From Mesorhizobium loti (lineage in GTDB: Bacteria; Pseudomonadota; Alphaproteobacteria; Rhizobiales; Rhizobiaceae), in contig NZ_PJRO01000011.1 of assembly GCF_002858745.1 (NCBI RefSeq), forward strand, positions 179,832 through 243,831: 64,000 nt of DNA, given 5' to 3'. The notes beneath the pieces were generated by a model. It searched no databases. It was given only the letters and a program-made list of their open reading frames with translations, and was not told the DNA's origin. Positions 56,841 to 64,000 of the stretch are shown piece after piece (position 1 is the first letter of the stretch; each line of letters begins with the position of its first letter). The translations under genes were made by a program, and so were the position numbers.

Positions 56841-57902
56841 GTGACTTCGACGAAACCCATACGCGTAGTTGTTGCCGGTCTGGGCAATATGGGCCGCAGC
56901 CATGCCCTGGCCTATTACAACAACCCGGGCTTCGAGATCGCGGCCCTCGTCAACCGCTCCGACGTGCCGCTTCCGGGTGGTCTGGCCGGTCATGAAATCC
57001 GCCGTTCCTTCGAAGATGCACTGCGCGACGAGAAGCCGGAGCTGGCCTGCATCGCCACCTACTCGGACAGCCATGCCGACTATGCGGTGAAGGCTTTCGA
57101 GGCAGGCTGCCATGTGTTTGTCGAAAAGCCGCTGGCCACGACGGTTGCCGATGCCCAGCGCGTCATCGATGCCGCCAAGGCCAATGGCAAGAAGGTGGTG
57201 ATCGGCTACATCCTGCGCCACCACCCGTCCTGGATGCGGCTGATTGCCGAAGCCCGCAATCTGGGCGGTCCCTATGTTTTCCGCATGAACCTCAACCAGC
57301 AGTCGTCGGGTCATACCTGGCAGACGCACAAACAGCTCATGCAGACGACATCGCCGATCGTCGACTGCGGCGTGCATTATCTCGACGTCATGCTGCAGAT
57401 CACCGATTCAGCCCCTGTCGAGGTGCGTGGCATGGGTGTGCGGCTGTCCGACGAGGTTGCGCCTTCCATGTACAATTACGGCCACCTCCAGGTGCTGTTC
57501 GAGGACGGTTCGGTCGGCTGGTATGAAGCCGGCTGGGGCCCGATGATCTCGGAGACCGCCTTCTTCGTAAAGGACGTGATGTCGCCGAAGGGCTGCGTGT
57601 CGATCGTCATGGCAGAGGGTGTGAAGTCGGACGACATCGACACCCACACCAAGACTTCGACCATTCGCCTGCACCGGGCCGCGACCGGTCCGGACGGCAA
57701 GTTCCTGAAACCAGACGAACTGCTTTCCATGGAAGGCGAACCGGGACACCAGGAACTCTGTGACCTCGAACAGGCCTTTGTTTTGAAGGCCATTCGCGAG
57801 GACATCGACCTTACCCGTCACATGAACGATGCCGTGCGTTCGCTTGCCGTCTGCCTTGCAGCCGACGAAAGCGTACGCACCGGCCAGCCCGTCAAACTCT
57901 AA
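56841..57902 (+). CDS. Gfo/Idh/MocA-family oxidoreductase
   Basis: 353 aa. The Rossmann motif is VVVAGLGNMGRSHALAYY, and VEKPLATTVADAQ carries the conserved EKP Lys. DCGVHYLDVMLQ holds the catalytic His/Asp region. Members oxidise or reduce sugars with NAD(P). It lies inside the sugar importer operon between the permease and ATPase genes, so it probably acts on the imported amino sugar or its derivative, for example at the 1- or 3-position; the exact reaction cannot be told. Confidence 0.86.
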   Translation: MTSTKPIRVVVAGLGNMGRSHALAYYNNPGFEIAALVNRSDVPLPGGLAGHEIRRSFEDALRDEKPELACIATYSDSHADYAVKAFEAGCHVFVEKPLATTVADAQRVIDAAKANGKKVVIGYILRHHPSWMRLIAEARNLGGPYVFRMNLNQQSSGHTWQTHKQLMQTTSPIVDCGVHYLDVMLQITDSAPVEVRGMGVRLSDEVAPSMYNYGHLQVLFEDGSVGWYEAGWGPMISETAFFVKDVMSPKGCVSIVMAEGVKSDDIDTHTKTSTIRLHRAATGPDGKFLKPDELLSMEGEPGHQELCDLEQAFVLKAIREDIDLTRHMNDAVRSLAVCLAADESVRTGQPVKL

Positions 57903-57922
57903 CAATCGAGCGAGGAACAGCC

Positions 57923-58921
57923 GTGGGCTCTCTGAAGATCGAGAATGTCAAAAAATCCTTCGGTCCGGTGGATGTGCTGAAGGGCATCGACCTCGACGTC
58001 AAGGATGGCGAATTCGTCGTCTTCGTCGGCCCATCGGGCTGCGGCAAGTCGACCCTGCTGCGTGTCATCGCCGGTCTCGAGGACGCGACCTCTGGCAGGG
58101 TGCTGATCGACAGTCAGGACGTCACCGCAACGCCGCCGGCCAAGCGCGGCATCGCCATGGTGTTCCAGACCTACGCGCTCTATCCGCACCTCACTGTCCG
58201 CGACAACATGGCGCTCGGCCTGAAGCAGGCCGGTGAACCGGCAGCTGAGATCGAAAAGCGCATCACCGCCGCTTCCACCATGTTGTCGCTGGAGCCTTAT
58301 CTCAAGCGTCGCCCGGCGGAACTGTCCGGCGGCCAGCGCCAGCGCGTTGCCATCGGTCGCGCGCTGGTGCGTGAGCCGAAGCTGTTCCTGTTCGACGAAC
58401 CGCTCTCGAACCTCGACGCGGCGCTGCGCGTCAACACCCGCCTTGAGATCGCGCAACTGCACCGCCGCCTCAAGGCGACGATGATCTATGTCACCCATGA
58501 CCAGGTCGAGGCGATGACGCTGGCCGACAAGATCGTGGTGCTGAATGCAGGACGTATCGAGCAGATCGGCGCACCGATGGAACTCTATCATTCGCCGGCC
58601 AATGAATTCGTTGCCGGTTTCATCGGGTCGCCGAAGATGAACTTCGTCGACGGTGCCAGACTGGGTGAAAGCGTCAAGACGGTCGGCGTACGTCCCGAGC
58701 ATCTGACAGTCGATCCGAAGGCGGGCAGCTGGAAGGGGACTGTGGTTCACACCGAACATCTCGGCGCCGACACCAATGTCTATCTCGACTGCGAGAAGGC
58801 CGGCCTGATCACCGTGCGCATCTTTGGCGTCTACGATGCCGAGCCGGGCTCGACGCTTTACGCGACGCCGGATGCGGCCAGGACCTACCGCTTCGATGCG
58901 GATGGCAAGACGGTGAAATAA
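57923..58921 (+). CDS. Sugar ABC importer ATPase (CUT1, UgpC/MsmK type)
   Basis: 332 aa from a GTG at 57923 with CGAGGAACA upstream. Walker A GPSGCGKST, LSGGQRQRVAIGRALVREPK and FDEPLSNLDA are complete, and a C-terminal OB-fold regulatory domain starts near residue 235 (MNFVDGARLGESVKTVGVRP). Such ATPases energise CUT1 permeases. It is the last gene before a strong terminator. Confidence 0.9.
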   Translation: MGSLKIENVKKSFGPVDVLKGIDLDVKDGEFVVFVGPSGCGKSTLLRVIAGLEDATSGRVLIDSQDVTATPPAKRGIAMVFQTYALYPHLTVRDNMALGLKQAGEPAAEIEKRITAASTMLSLEPYLKRRPAELSGGQRQRVAIGRALVREPKLFLFDEPLSNLDAALRVNTRLEIAQLHRRLKATMIYVTHDQVEAMTLADKIVVLNAGRIEQIGAPMELYHSPANEFVAGFIGSPKMNFVDGARLGESVKTVGVRPEHLTVDPKAGSWKGTVVHTEHLGADTNVYLDCEKAGLITVRIFGVYDAEPGSTLYATPDAARTYRFDADGKTVK

Positions 58922-58937
58922 GGCAAGTCACTGAAAC

Positions 58938-58967
58938 AAAAATGGCGCCATCCAGCGCCATTTTTTT
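58938..58967 (+). terminator. Rho-independent terminator
   Basis: Arms AAAAATGGCGC (58938-58948) and GCGCCATTTTT (58955-58965) with a 6-base loop, running into a T7 tract (58961-58967). It ends the murQ/sugar importer operon, and by its symmetry it may also serve the convergent reductase gene. Confidence 0.92.
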
Positions 58968-58985
58968 AACTGCTGAACCTGAAAA

Positions 58986-59813
58986 TCAGCCGACGAAGGC
59001 GCGTTCCACGACGAAGCTCGACGGAGTGCTGAGCGAGCCTTCGACGAAGCCGAGGTTTTCCGCCATTTCCTTGACGTCCTTCAGCATATGCATCGAACCG
59101 CAGATCATGATGCGGTCGGTTTCCGGGTTCAGCGCTTCGATGCCGAGGTCCGTATAGAACTTGCCCGAACCCACCAGTGCGGTGATACGGCCCATGCGCT
59201 CGGAGGTTTCGCGTGTCGTCGAATTGTAGAGCGTGACACGGCCTTTGGTGAACTCACCGATCAGCGGATCCTCGGCCAGCGACGCCACCAGTTCCTGCCC
59301 GTAGCCCAGTTCGGCGACATCGCGGCAGGTATGGGTGAGATAGACGTGCTCGAACTTCTCGTAGGTGTCGGGATCGCGCAGCAGGCTGGCGAAAGGCGCG
59401 ATGCCGGTGCCGGTCGAGATCATGAACAGGCGCTTGCCCGGGGTCAGCGCGTCAAGAACCAATGTTCCGGTCGCCTTCTGGCGCATCAGAACGGTGTCGC
59501 CGGGCTGGATCTTCTGAAGGTGCTGGGTCAGTGGACCGTCGGGCACCTTGATCGAGAAGAACTCCAGCTCTTCGTCCCAGGCCGGGCTTGCCACCGAATA
59601 GGCGCGGAACACCGGCTTCTCGGCATTCGGCAGGCCGATCATCACGAACTCGCCGGAGCGGAAACGCAGCGACTGCGGCCGGGTAATGCGGAAGGCAAAC
59701 AGACGATCGGTGTAATGTTTCACCGAAACGACCTTCTCGGCATAGACATTGGCCGGAATCGGAAATTCCAGCGGCTTGGCGGCGTCCGTGCTGGGGGCGG
59801 AAGCGGTGCTCAT
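58986..59813 (-). CDS. fpr: Ferredoxin/flavodoxin-NADP(+) reductase
   Basis: 275 aa from ATG 59813 (MSTASAPSTDAAKPLEFPIP); the frame to 59930 is unlikely. FRAYSVASP binds FAD, STGTGIAPFASLLRD binds NADP pyrophosphate, and ICGSMHMLKDVKEM is the NADP/catalytic Cys region. The C-terminal VVERAFVG matches the bacterial subclass II enzymes, where the tail stacks on FAD. It moves electrons between NADPH and ferredoxin or flavodoxin and is linked to oxidative stress in many bacteria. Confidence 0.93.
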   Translation of the reverse strand: MSTASAPSTDAAKPLEFPIPANVYAEKVVSVKHYTDRLFAFRITRPQSLRFRSGEFVMIGLPNAEKPVFRAYSVASPAWDEELEFFSIKVPDGPLTQHLQKIQPGDTVLMRQKATGTLVLDALTPGKRLFMISTGTGIAPFASLLRDPDTYEKFEHVYLTHTCRDVAELGYGQELVASLAEDPLIGEFTKGRVTLYNSTTRETSERMGRITALVGSGKFYTDLGIEALNPETDRIMICGSMHMLKDVKEMAENLGFVEGSLSTPSSFVVERAFVG

Positions 59814-60013
59814 CGAACCAACCTTTTCCTGATGCTTAAGCCGTCCTGCGTGCCCGCTTTGCGGGTCCCGATATGCCCTGGCATTGTTCAGGAGGGCGGG
59901 CTCTTGTGTCGGAAATCTATTAGTATACAAATGAACTTAGCGTCAAGATCGAGCCGCGGAACGCCTTTCCAAACTAGCCCCTATCGGCAGTTGGGACATT
60001 TCGGATTTTGGCA

Positions 60014-62101
60014 ATGGATGAGAAAGTTCCGGCGCAGTCGGACCCAATGCAATCAAATGGGGTCGTGGCCGGTATCGATGTCGGCGGCACCTTCACCGAC
60101 CTGATCCTGATCGACGGCCGCAACGGCGGCAGGGTCCGCATCGCCAAGACACCGACGACGCTCGACAACCAGGCCTTTGGTGTTGTTTCAGCGCTCGGGG
60201 CGACCGGTTTCTCCGCTTCCGCCATCGACCTGATCGTTCACGGCACGACGACGACCACCAACGCGGTACTGGAACGCAGGCTGGCCAAAACCGGCATGAT
60301 CACCACGGCAGGTTTCCGTGATGTGATCGAACTCGGCCGCCGCACGCGCCCGCACGCCTATGGTATGACCGGGACTTTCGTGCCGGTCATACCCCGCAAC
60401 CTGCGGCTGGAGGTCGCGGAACGCATGGAAGCGTCCGGTTCGGTGCGTGTGCCGCTGGACGAGGCGGCAGTACGGCGCGCCGTGCAAAGCCTGCTGGCGG
60501 CGGGCTGCGAATCCCTCGTCATTCATTTCCTGCATGCCTATGCCAACCCGGTGCATGAGCGCCGCGCCGCCGAGATCGCGAAGGAACTTTGGCCGAACGA
60601 TCACATCACCGCCGGTCATACGCTTTTGTCGGAAGCGCGCGAGTTCGAACGTGGCGTGACGGCCTCCGTCAACGCTGCCGTGCAGCCGATCCTGGAGCGC
60701 TATGTTGCCCGCCTGCGCAATGAGCTCGCGGCGCAAGGCTACGAACGCGACTTCCTGATCATGAACGGCAATGGCGGCATGATCTCGGCGCGTTTCGTGG
60801 CGCGAGAGGCTGCCAAGACGGTGATGTCGGGTCCGGCCTCAGGCGTCATGGCCGCTGCCTACACCGGGCGCCGCTCCGGCCATCGCAATCTCGTCACCTA
60901 CGACATGGGCGGCACATCCACCGACGTGGCGCTGATCCGTGATGCCGAGCCGGCGGTCTCCAACGAGATCGAACTCGAATATGCCATGCCGATCCACGTA
61001 CCGATGGTGGCGGTGCACACCGTCGGTGCGGGTGGCGGGTCGATTGCCCGCGTCGACGCCGCCGGCCTCATCCGCGTCGGGCCGGAAAGTGCCGGCGCCA
61101 GCCCGGGACCGATCTGCTACGGCCGCGGTGGCACCGAACCGACGATCACCGATGCCAATCTGGTGCTCGGCCGTCTTTCGCCAAACAAGCTGCTGGCCGT
61201 CGATAATCCGGTTACGGTGGAAAGCGTTGCACGGGTGTTCGAGGACAGGATCGGACTGTTCACCAACCTCTCCGGTGTCGAAGCCGCCGGCGCCGTGCTG
61301 AGACTTGCCAACATGAAGATGGCCGGGGCGATCCGTATGGTCTCGGTCGGTCGCGGTCACGATCCGCGCGATTTCACCCTGTTCGCTTTTGGAGGCGCCG
61401 GCCCGCTGCATGCCAGTGCGCTGGCGCGCGAACTGGGCCTACCGCGTGTGCTGGTGCCGGCGCGGCCCGGTATCACCAATGCACTGGGCTGTGTGGTGGC
61501 CGATCTCAGGCACGATTTCGTCAACACACTGAACCGGCCGGTCGCCACCCTCAACGAGGATCAGGTCCATGCCGTTCTCGACCGTCACCGCGCCGAGGGC
61601 GAGGCGTTGATCGCCAAGGAAGCGGTGAAACCGCAGGCGATCCGCATCAGCCATTCCGCCGACATGCAGTTCGTCGGCCAGACCCACCTGATCAATGTGC
61701 CGTTGCCATCGTCCAGGGTCGACCGGGGCACGCTGCAGGATCTGTTCGAGAAGGCTTATTTCGCGCGCTTCAAGGTCGAGCTGCCGGAGATCCGCGCCAA
61801 TCTCGTTAATCTGAACACGTCCGTCATCGGCGTGCGCCCGGAGGTCGACCTTTCGACGCTGATCGATCCGGCTGGCCGGGCTCCCACACTGAAGAAGTCG
61901 CGACTGGAAATCCGCCCGGTCTGGTATGACGGCACCTGGCATGACACCCCTGTTTACGCGCGCGACGGACTGCCGCTCGAAGCCGTCATCAAAGGTCCGG
62001 CGATCATCGAACAGATGGACGCCACCACCGTGCTCGAGCCAGGCGACAGGGCGACAAGCGATGCGGACGGCAACCTGATCGTGGAGGTTGGCGGTCGATG
62101 A
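60014..62101 (+). CDS. hyuA: Hydantoinase/oxoprolinase subunit A (HyuA-like)
   Basis: 695 aa from ATG 60014; a TTG at 60008 and an ATG at 60047 are alternatives, and no strong ribosome site decides between them. VVAGIDVGGTFTDLILID is the ATP-binding phosphate-1 loop, IVHGTTTTTNAVLER the next block, and TYDMGGTSTDVALI phosphate-2. VGAGGGSIARVDAAGLIRVG and SAGASPGPICYGRGG are family signatures. With subunit B it hydrolyses hydantoins, N-methylhydantoin, 5-oxoproline or acetophenone-type substrates using ATP. Subunit B follows with a 4-base overlap. Confidence 0.9.
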   Translation: MDEKVPAQSDPMQSNGVVAGIDVGGTFTDLILIDGRNGGRVRIAKTPTTLDNQAFGVVSALGATGFSASAIDLIVHGTTTTTNAVLERRLAKTGMITTAGFRDVIELGRRTRPHAYGMTGTFVPVIPRNLRLEVAERMEASGSVRVPLDEAAVRRAVQSLLAAGCESLVIHFLHAYANPVHERRAAEIAKELWPNDHITAGHTLLSEAREFERGVTASVNAAVQPILERYVARLRNELAAQGYERDFLIMNGNGGMISARFVAREAAKTVMSGPASGVMAAAYTGRRSGHRNLVTYDMGGTSTDVALIRDAEPAVSNEIELEYAMPIHVPMVAVHTVGAGGGSIARVDAAGLIRVGPESAGASPGPICYGRGGTEPTITDANLVLGRLSPNKLLAVDNPVTVESVARVFEDRIGLFTNLSGVEAAGAVLRLANMKMAGAIRMVSVGRGHDPRDFTLFAFGGAGPLHASALARELGLPRVLVPARPGITNALGCVVADLRHDFVNTLNRPVATLNEDQVHAVLDRHRAEGEALIAKEAVKPQAIRISHSADMQFVGQTHLINVPLPSSRVDRGTLQDLFEKAYFARFKVELPEIRANLVNLNTSVIGVRPEVDLSTLIDPAGRAPTLKKSRLEIRPVWYDGTWHDTPVYARDGLPLEAVIKGPAIIEQMDATTVLEPGDRATSDADGNLIVEVGGR

Positions 62102-63777
62102 CCATGCTCGATGCCATCACGCTCTCGGTGATCCAGGCGGCGCTGCAGCAGGTCTGCGACGAAATGGACCTGACCTTTTCGCGCGCTGCTTTTTCTCCTG
62201 TTATCGCCGAGGCCAACGACCGCTCTGACGGCATTTATTCCGCCGTCGACGGTTCACTGATCGCGCAAGGCTCGCAGGGGCTACCCGTCTTTGTCGGGGT
62301 CATGCAGCACTCGACTAGGACGGTGATCGAGATGATCGCGGCCGGTCGCTGCCTGCCGCCACAACCCGGCGACATCTACATCGTCAACGATCCTTATCTC
62401 GGCGGCACGCATCTGATGGATGTGCGCTTCGCCATGCCTGTCTATCGCGATGGCAACATCTTCTGCTGGCTATCCAACACAGGCCATTGGCCCGATATCG
62501 GCGGCGCGGTGCCGGGCGGCTTTTCCGCTTCAGCCACCGCCGTCGAGCAGGAGGGGTTGCGCCTGCCGCCGGTGAAGCTGTTCAAGCAGCGCGTGCTCGA
62601 TCCCGAGATCTACGCCATCATCGGCTCCAACATCCGTGTGGCCGACCAGCGCATTGGCGACATCAAGGCGCAGGCCGCTGCCCTGCTGGTCGGGCAAGAC
62701 AGGCTCGGCGAAATCCTCGATCGTTATGGCGACGAAACCGTCTCGGCGGCGATCCGCGAGTTGCGCCAGCGCGCCGCCGAACAGATGCGCGCCAATATCG
62801 CGGCGATTCCCGACGGGATCTATCGTTCGAAGGCGTTTGTCGATTCCGACGGCGTGGTCGACGAACCGCTCACCATTTCTCTCGCCGTGGAAAAGAAGGA
62901 CGAAACACTCACCTTCGACTTCGCGGGATCTTCGAAGCCCTGTGCCGGGCCGATGAACAGCGTGTTGGCGACAACGCTGTCTTCCGTCTATCTCGCCATG
63001 CGCCACATTTTCCCGGATGTGCCGATCAGCGCCGGCGCCTTCGAGCCGCTTGTGGTCAAAAGTCCGGAAGGCACCTTCCTGGATGCCAGATATCCACGCC
63101 CGGTCTCGGGTTGTGCGGCGGAAGTATCACAGCGCATCGCAGAAGCGGTGTTCGCGGCCATGGTGCAGGCGCTGCCGGACAAGGTGACGGCCGCTCCCGC
63201 CGGCTCCAGCGGCAATTTCGCGCTCGGCGGCCACGATCCGGTTCGGGGCCGCGACTTTGTCATGTACCAGATTTCCGGTGGCGGTTATGGCGGCAACGCC
63301 TGGCATGATGGCCTGTCCAATGGCTGCTCCACCATCGGTATCTCCAAGTCGCCGCCTGTCGAGATCATGGAGCAGGCGTTTCCGGTGCTCTACCGGCATT
63401 ATGCACTGCGTGAAGGGTCCGGTGGCGCTGGCAGGCATCGCGGCGGTCTCGGCCTCGCCTATGAAGTCGAACTGCTGCGGGGTGAAGCCCGTGCCTCCTT
63501 CGTCATGGATCACGGCCGTTTCGGCCCGCAAGGTGCGCTCGGCGGCAAGGACGGTGCCGTCAACACGGTAACGGTCATCCGCGACGGCCAGGAACATGTC
63601 CCTCTGCATCTCTCGAAGGAGCAGGATATCCCGCTGAAGGCCGGCGACCGAGTGCGTGTCGGTACACCGGGCGGCGGCGGCTATGGCAATCCGTTTGACC
63701 GGCCCACCGAGGCCGTCAGGCACGACGTGGCGATGGGGTATTACACGGCTGAGGAGGCGAGCCGGCTGTTCGGGTAA
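62098..63777 (+). CDS. hyuB: Hydantoinase/oxoprolinase subunit B (HyuB-like)
   Basis: 559 aa, ATG overlapping the hyuA stop (ATGA). LSVIQAALQQVCDEMDLTFS, SPVIAEANDRSDGIY and NDPYLGGTHLMDVRF are HyuB signatures, as are GGHDPVRGRDFVMYQISGGG and the C-terminal GTPGGGGYGNPFDRP. It forms the ATP-dependent hydrolase with HyuA. The convergent neighbour is an oligopeptide-type ABC ATPase, which may import the substrate or be unrelated. Confidence 0.92.
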   Translation: MTMLDAITLSVIQAALQQVCDEMDLTFSRAAFSPVIAEANDRSDGIYSAVDGSLIAQGSQGLPVFVGVMQHSTRTVIEMIAAGRCLPPQPGDIYIVNDPYLGGTHLMDVRFAMPVYRDGNIFCWLSNTGHWPDIGGAVPGGFSASATAVEQEGLRLPPVKLFKQRVLDPEIYAIIGSNIRVADQRIGDIKAQAAALLVGQDRLGEILDRYGDETVSAAIRELRQRAAEQMRANIAAIPDGIYRSKAFVDSDGVVDEPLTISLAVEKKDETLTFDFAGSSKPCAGPMNSVLATTLSSVYLAMRHIFPDVPISAGAFEPLVVKSPEGTFLDARYPRPVSGCAAEVSQRIAEAVFAAMVQALPDKVTAAPAGSSGNFALGGHDPVRGRDFVMYQISGGGYGGNAWHDGLSNGCSTIGISKSPPVEIMEQAFPVLYRHYALREGSGGAGRHRGGLGLAYEVELLRGEARASFVMDHGRFGPQGALGGKDGAVNTVTVIRDGQEHVPLHLSKEQDIPLKAGDRVRVGTPGGGGYGNPFDRPTEAVRHDVAMGYYTAEEASRLFG

Positions 63778-63799
63778 ACTAGATGGTGGGGAGCGGCTT

Positions 63800-64000
63800 T
63801 CATCCCGCCCTGACGAATCCCTCCGAGGCCTTGAGCAGGCGTTTGGTGTAGCCCTGTGCGACGTTGTGGGATGCGAGGTCGGCAGCAGTGAGCTGTTCGA
63901 CGGCCTCGCCGTTCTGCATGACCATCAGGCGCTCGCACATGTGGTTGATGACGGCGAGGTCGTGGCTGACCATCAGGTAGGTGAGCTTGCGATCGCGCCG
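63800..64000 (-). CDS. Dipeptide/oligopeptide ABC importer ATPase, C-terminus only
   Basis: 67 codons including the stop, continuing beyond the right edge. The visible part (LTYLMVSHDLAVINHMCERL, then MVMQNGEAVEQLTAADL) contains the H-loop His and the D/G-loop that follow Walker B in DppF/OppF and GsiA-type ATPases. YTKRLLKA is the usual start of the C-terminal oligopeptide-transporter extension. It is convergent with hyuB. Substrate not determinable from this end. Confidence 0.85.
   Translation of the reverse strand, partial: RRDRKLTYLMVSHDLAVINHMCERLMVMQNGEAVEQLTAADLASHNVAQGYTKRLLKASEGFVRAG

Noticed and set aside
1..64000. CRISPR arrays, tRNA or rRNA genes, complete insertion sequences.
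   Set aside because: No regularly spaced repeats, no cloverleaf or rRNA signatures and no transposase reading frame were found on inspection.

Overview
The window looks like chromosome of a high-GC alphaproteobacterium of the Rhizobiales (Hyphomicrobiales), probably Mesorhizobium, Aminobacter or a close relative. The evidence is the density of ABC uptake systems, rhizobial-type operon arrangements, and a short two-hairpin repeat beginning TAGAGC that recurs at least six times and that I know from Mesorhizobium-like genomes. The genus is an inference. No rRNA, tRNA or CRISPR array was seen.

Layout. 1-1.7 kb: lower-GC pair of exported proteins, a caspase-like (C14) peptidase cut by the window edge and a Cys/His papain-like-fold protein. 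2-6.2 kb: small redox and regulatory genes (MDR oxidoreductase, RibD/DHFR-like reductase behind two matching palindromes, imine-reductase-like dehydrogenase, LysR). 6.2-9.8 kb: an AT-rich accessory island with a lone SIR2-STAND protein (candidate anti-phage NADase) and decayed sequence around it. 9.8-14.2 kb: LysR, ankyrin protein, nucleoside deaminase, CynX-type MFS, second RibD/DHFR-like reductase. 14.5-20.1 kb: operon of an AprA-like flavoprotein, a 2[4Fe-4S] ferredoxin and a sulfonate-type ABC importer. 20.2-27.6 kb: branched-chain/amide-type (HAAT) importer with an adjacent NarL response regulator and a hybrid histidine kinase. 27.9-28.6 kb: a chimera of a 5' atpB piece and a 3' GNAT piece. 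28.6-30 kb: AzgA-like purine permease. 30.4-40.6 kb: second HAAT importer with a glutamine-synthetase-like ligase, an XRE-cupin (PuuR-like) regulator, N-formylglutamate amidohydrolase, aldehyde dehydrogenase and SDR, linked by a shared palindrome. 40.7-43.5 kb: MerR regulator and Zn/Cd P-type ATPase. 43.5-47.4 kb: two GSTs, LysR and a second GS-like ligase. 47.5-48.5 kb: rpe followed by a nested inverted-repeat element. 48.5-58.9 kb: divergent amino-sugar cluster (nagA, SIS deaminase/isomerase, GntR, BadF-type kinase / murQ-like, sugar ABC importer, Gfo/Idh/MocA, UgpC-like ATPase). 59-64 kb: ferredoxin-NADP reductase, hyuA-hyuB, and the end of a dipeptide-type ABC ATPase.

How it fits together. 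Most of the window is nutrient scavenging: each importer sits with its own enzymes and regulator (organosulfur or similar, amino-acid or amide, polyamine-like, cell-wall or chitin amino sugars, hydantoin or oxoproline). The most unusual items are the SIR2-STAND island, the exported caspase-like pair, the repeat that supplies stop codons to four genes and the N-terminus of a fifth, the atpB-GNAT chimera, and several well-formed operator candidates.
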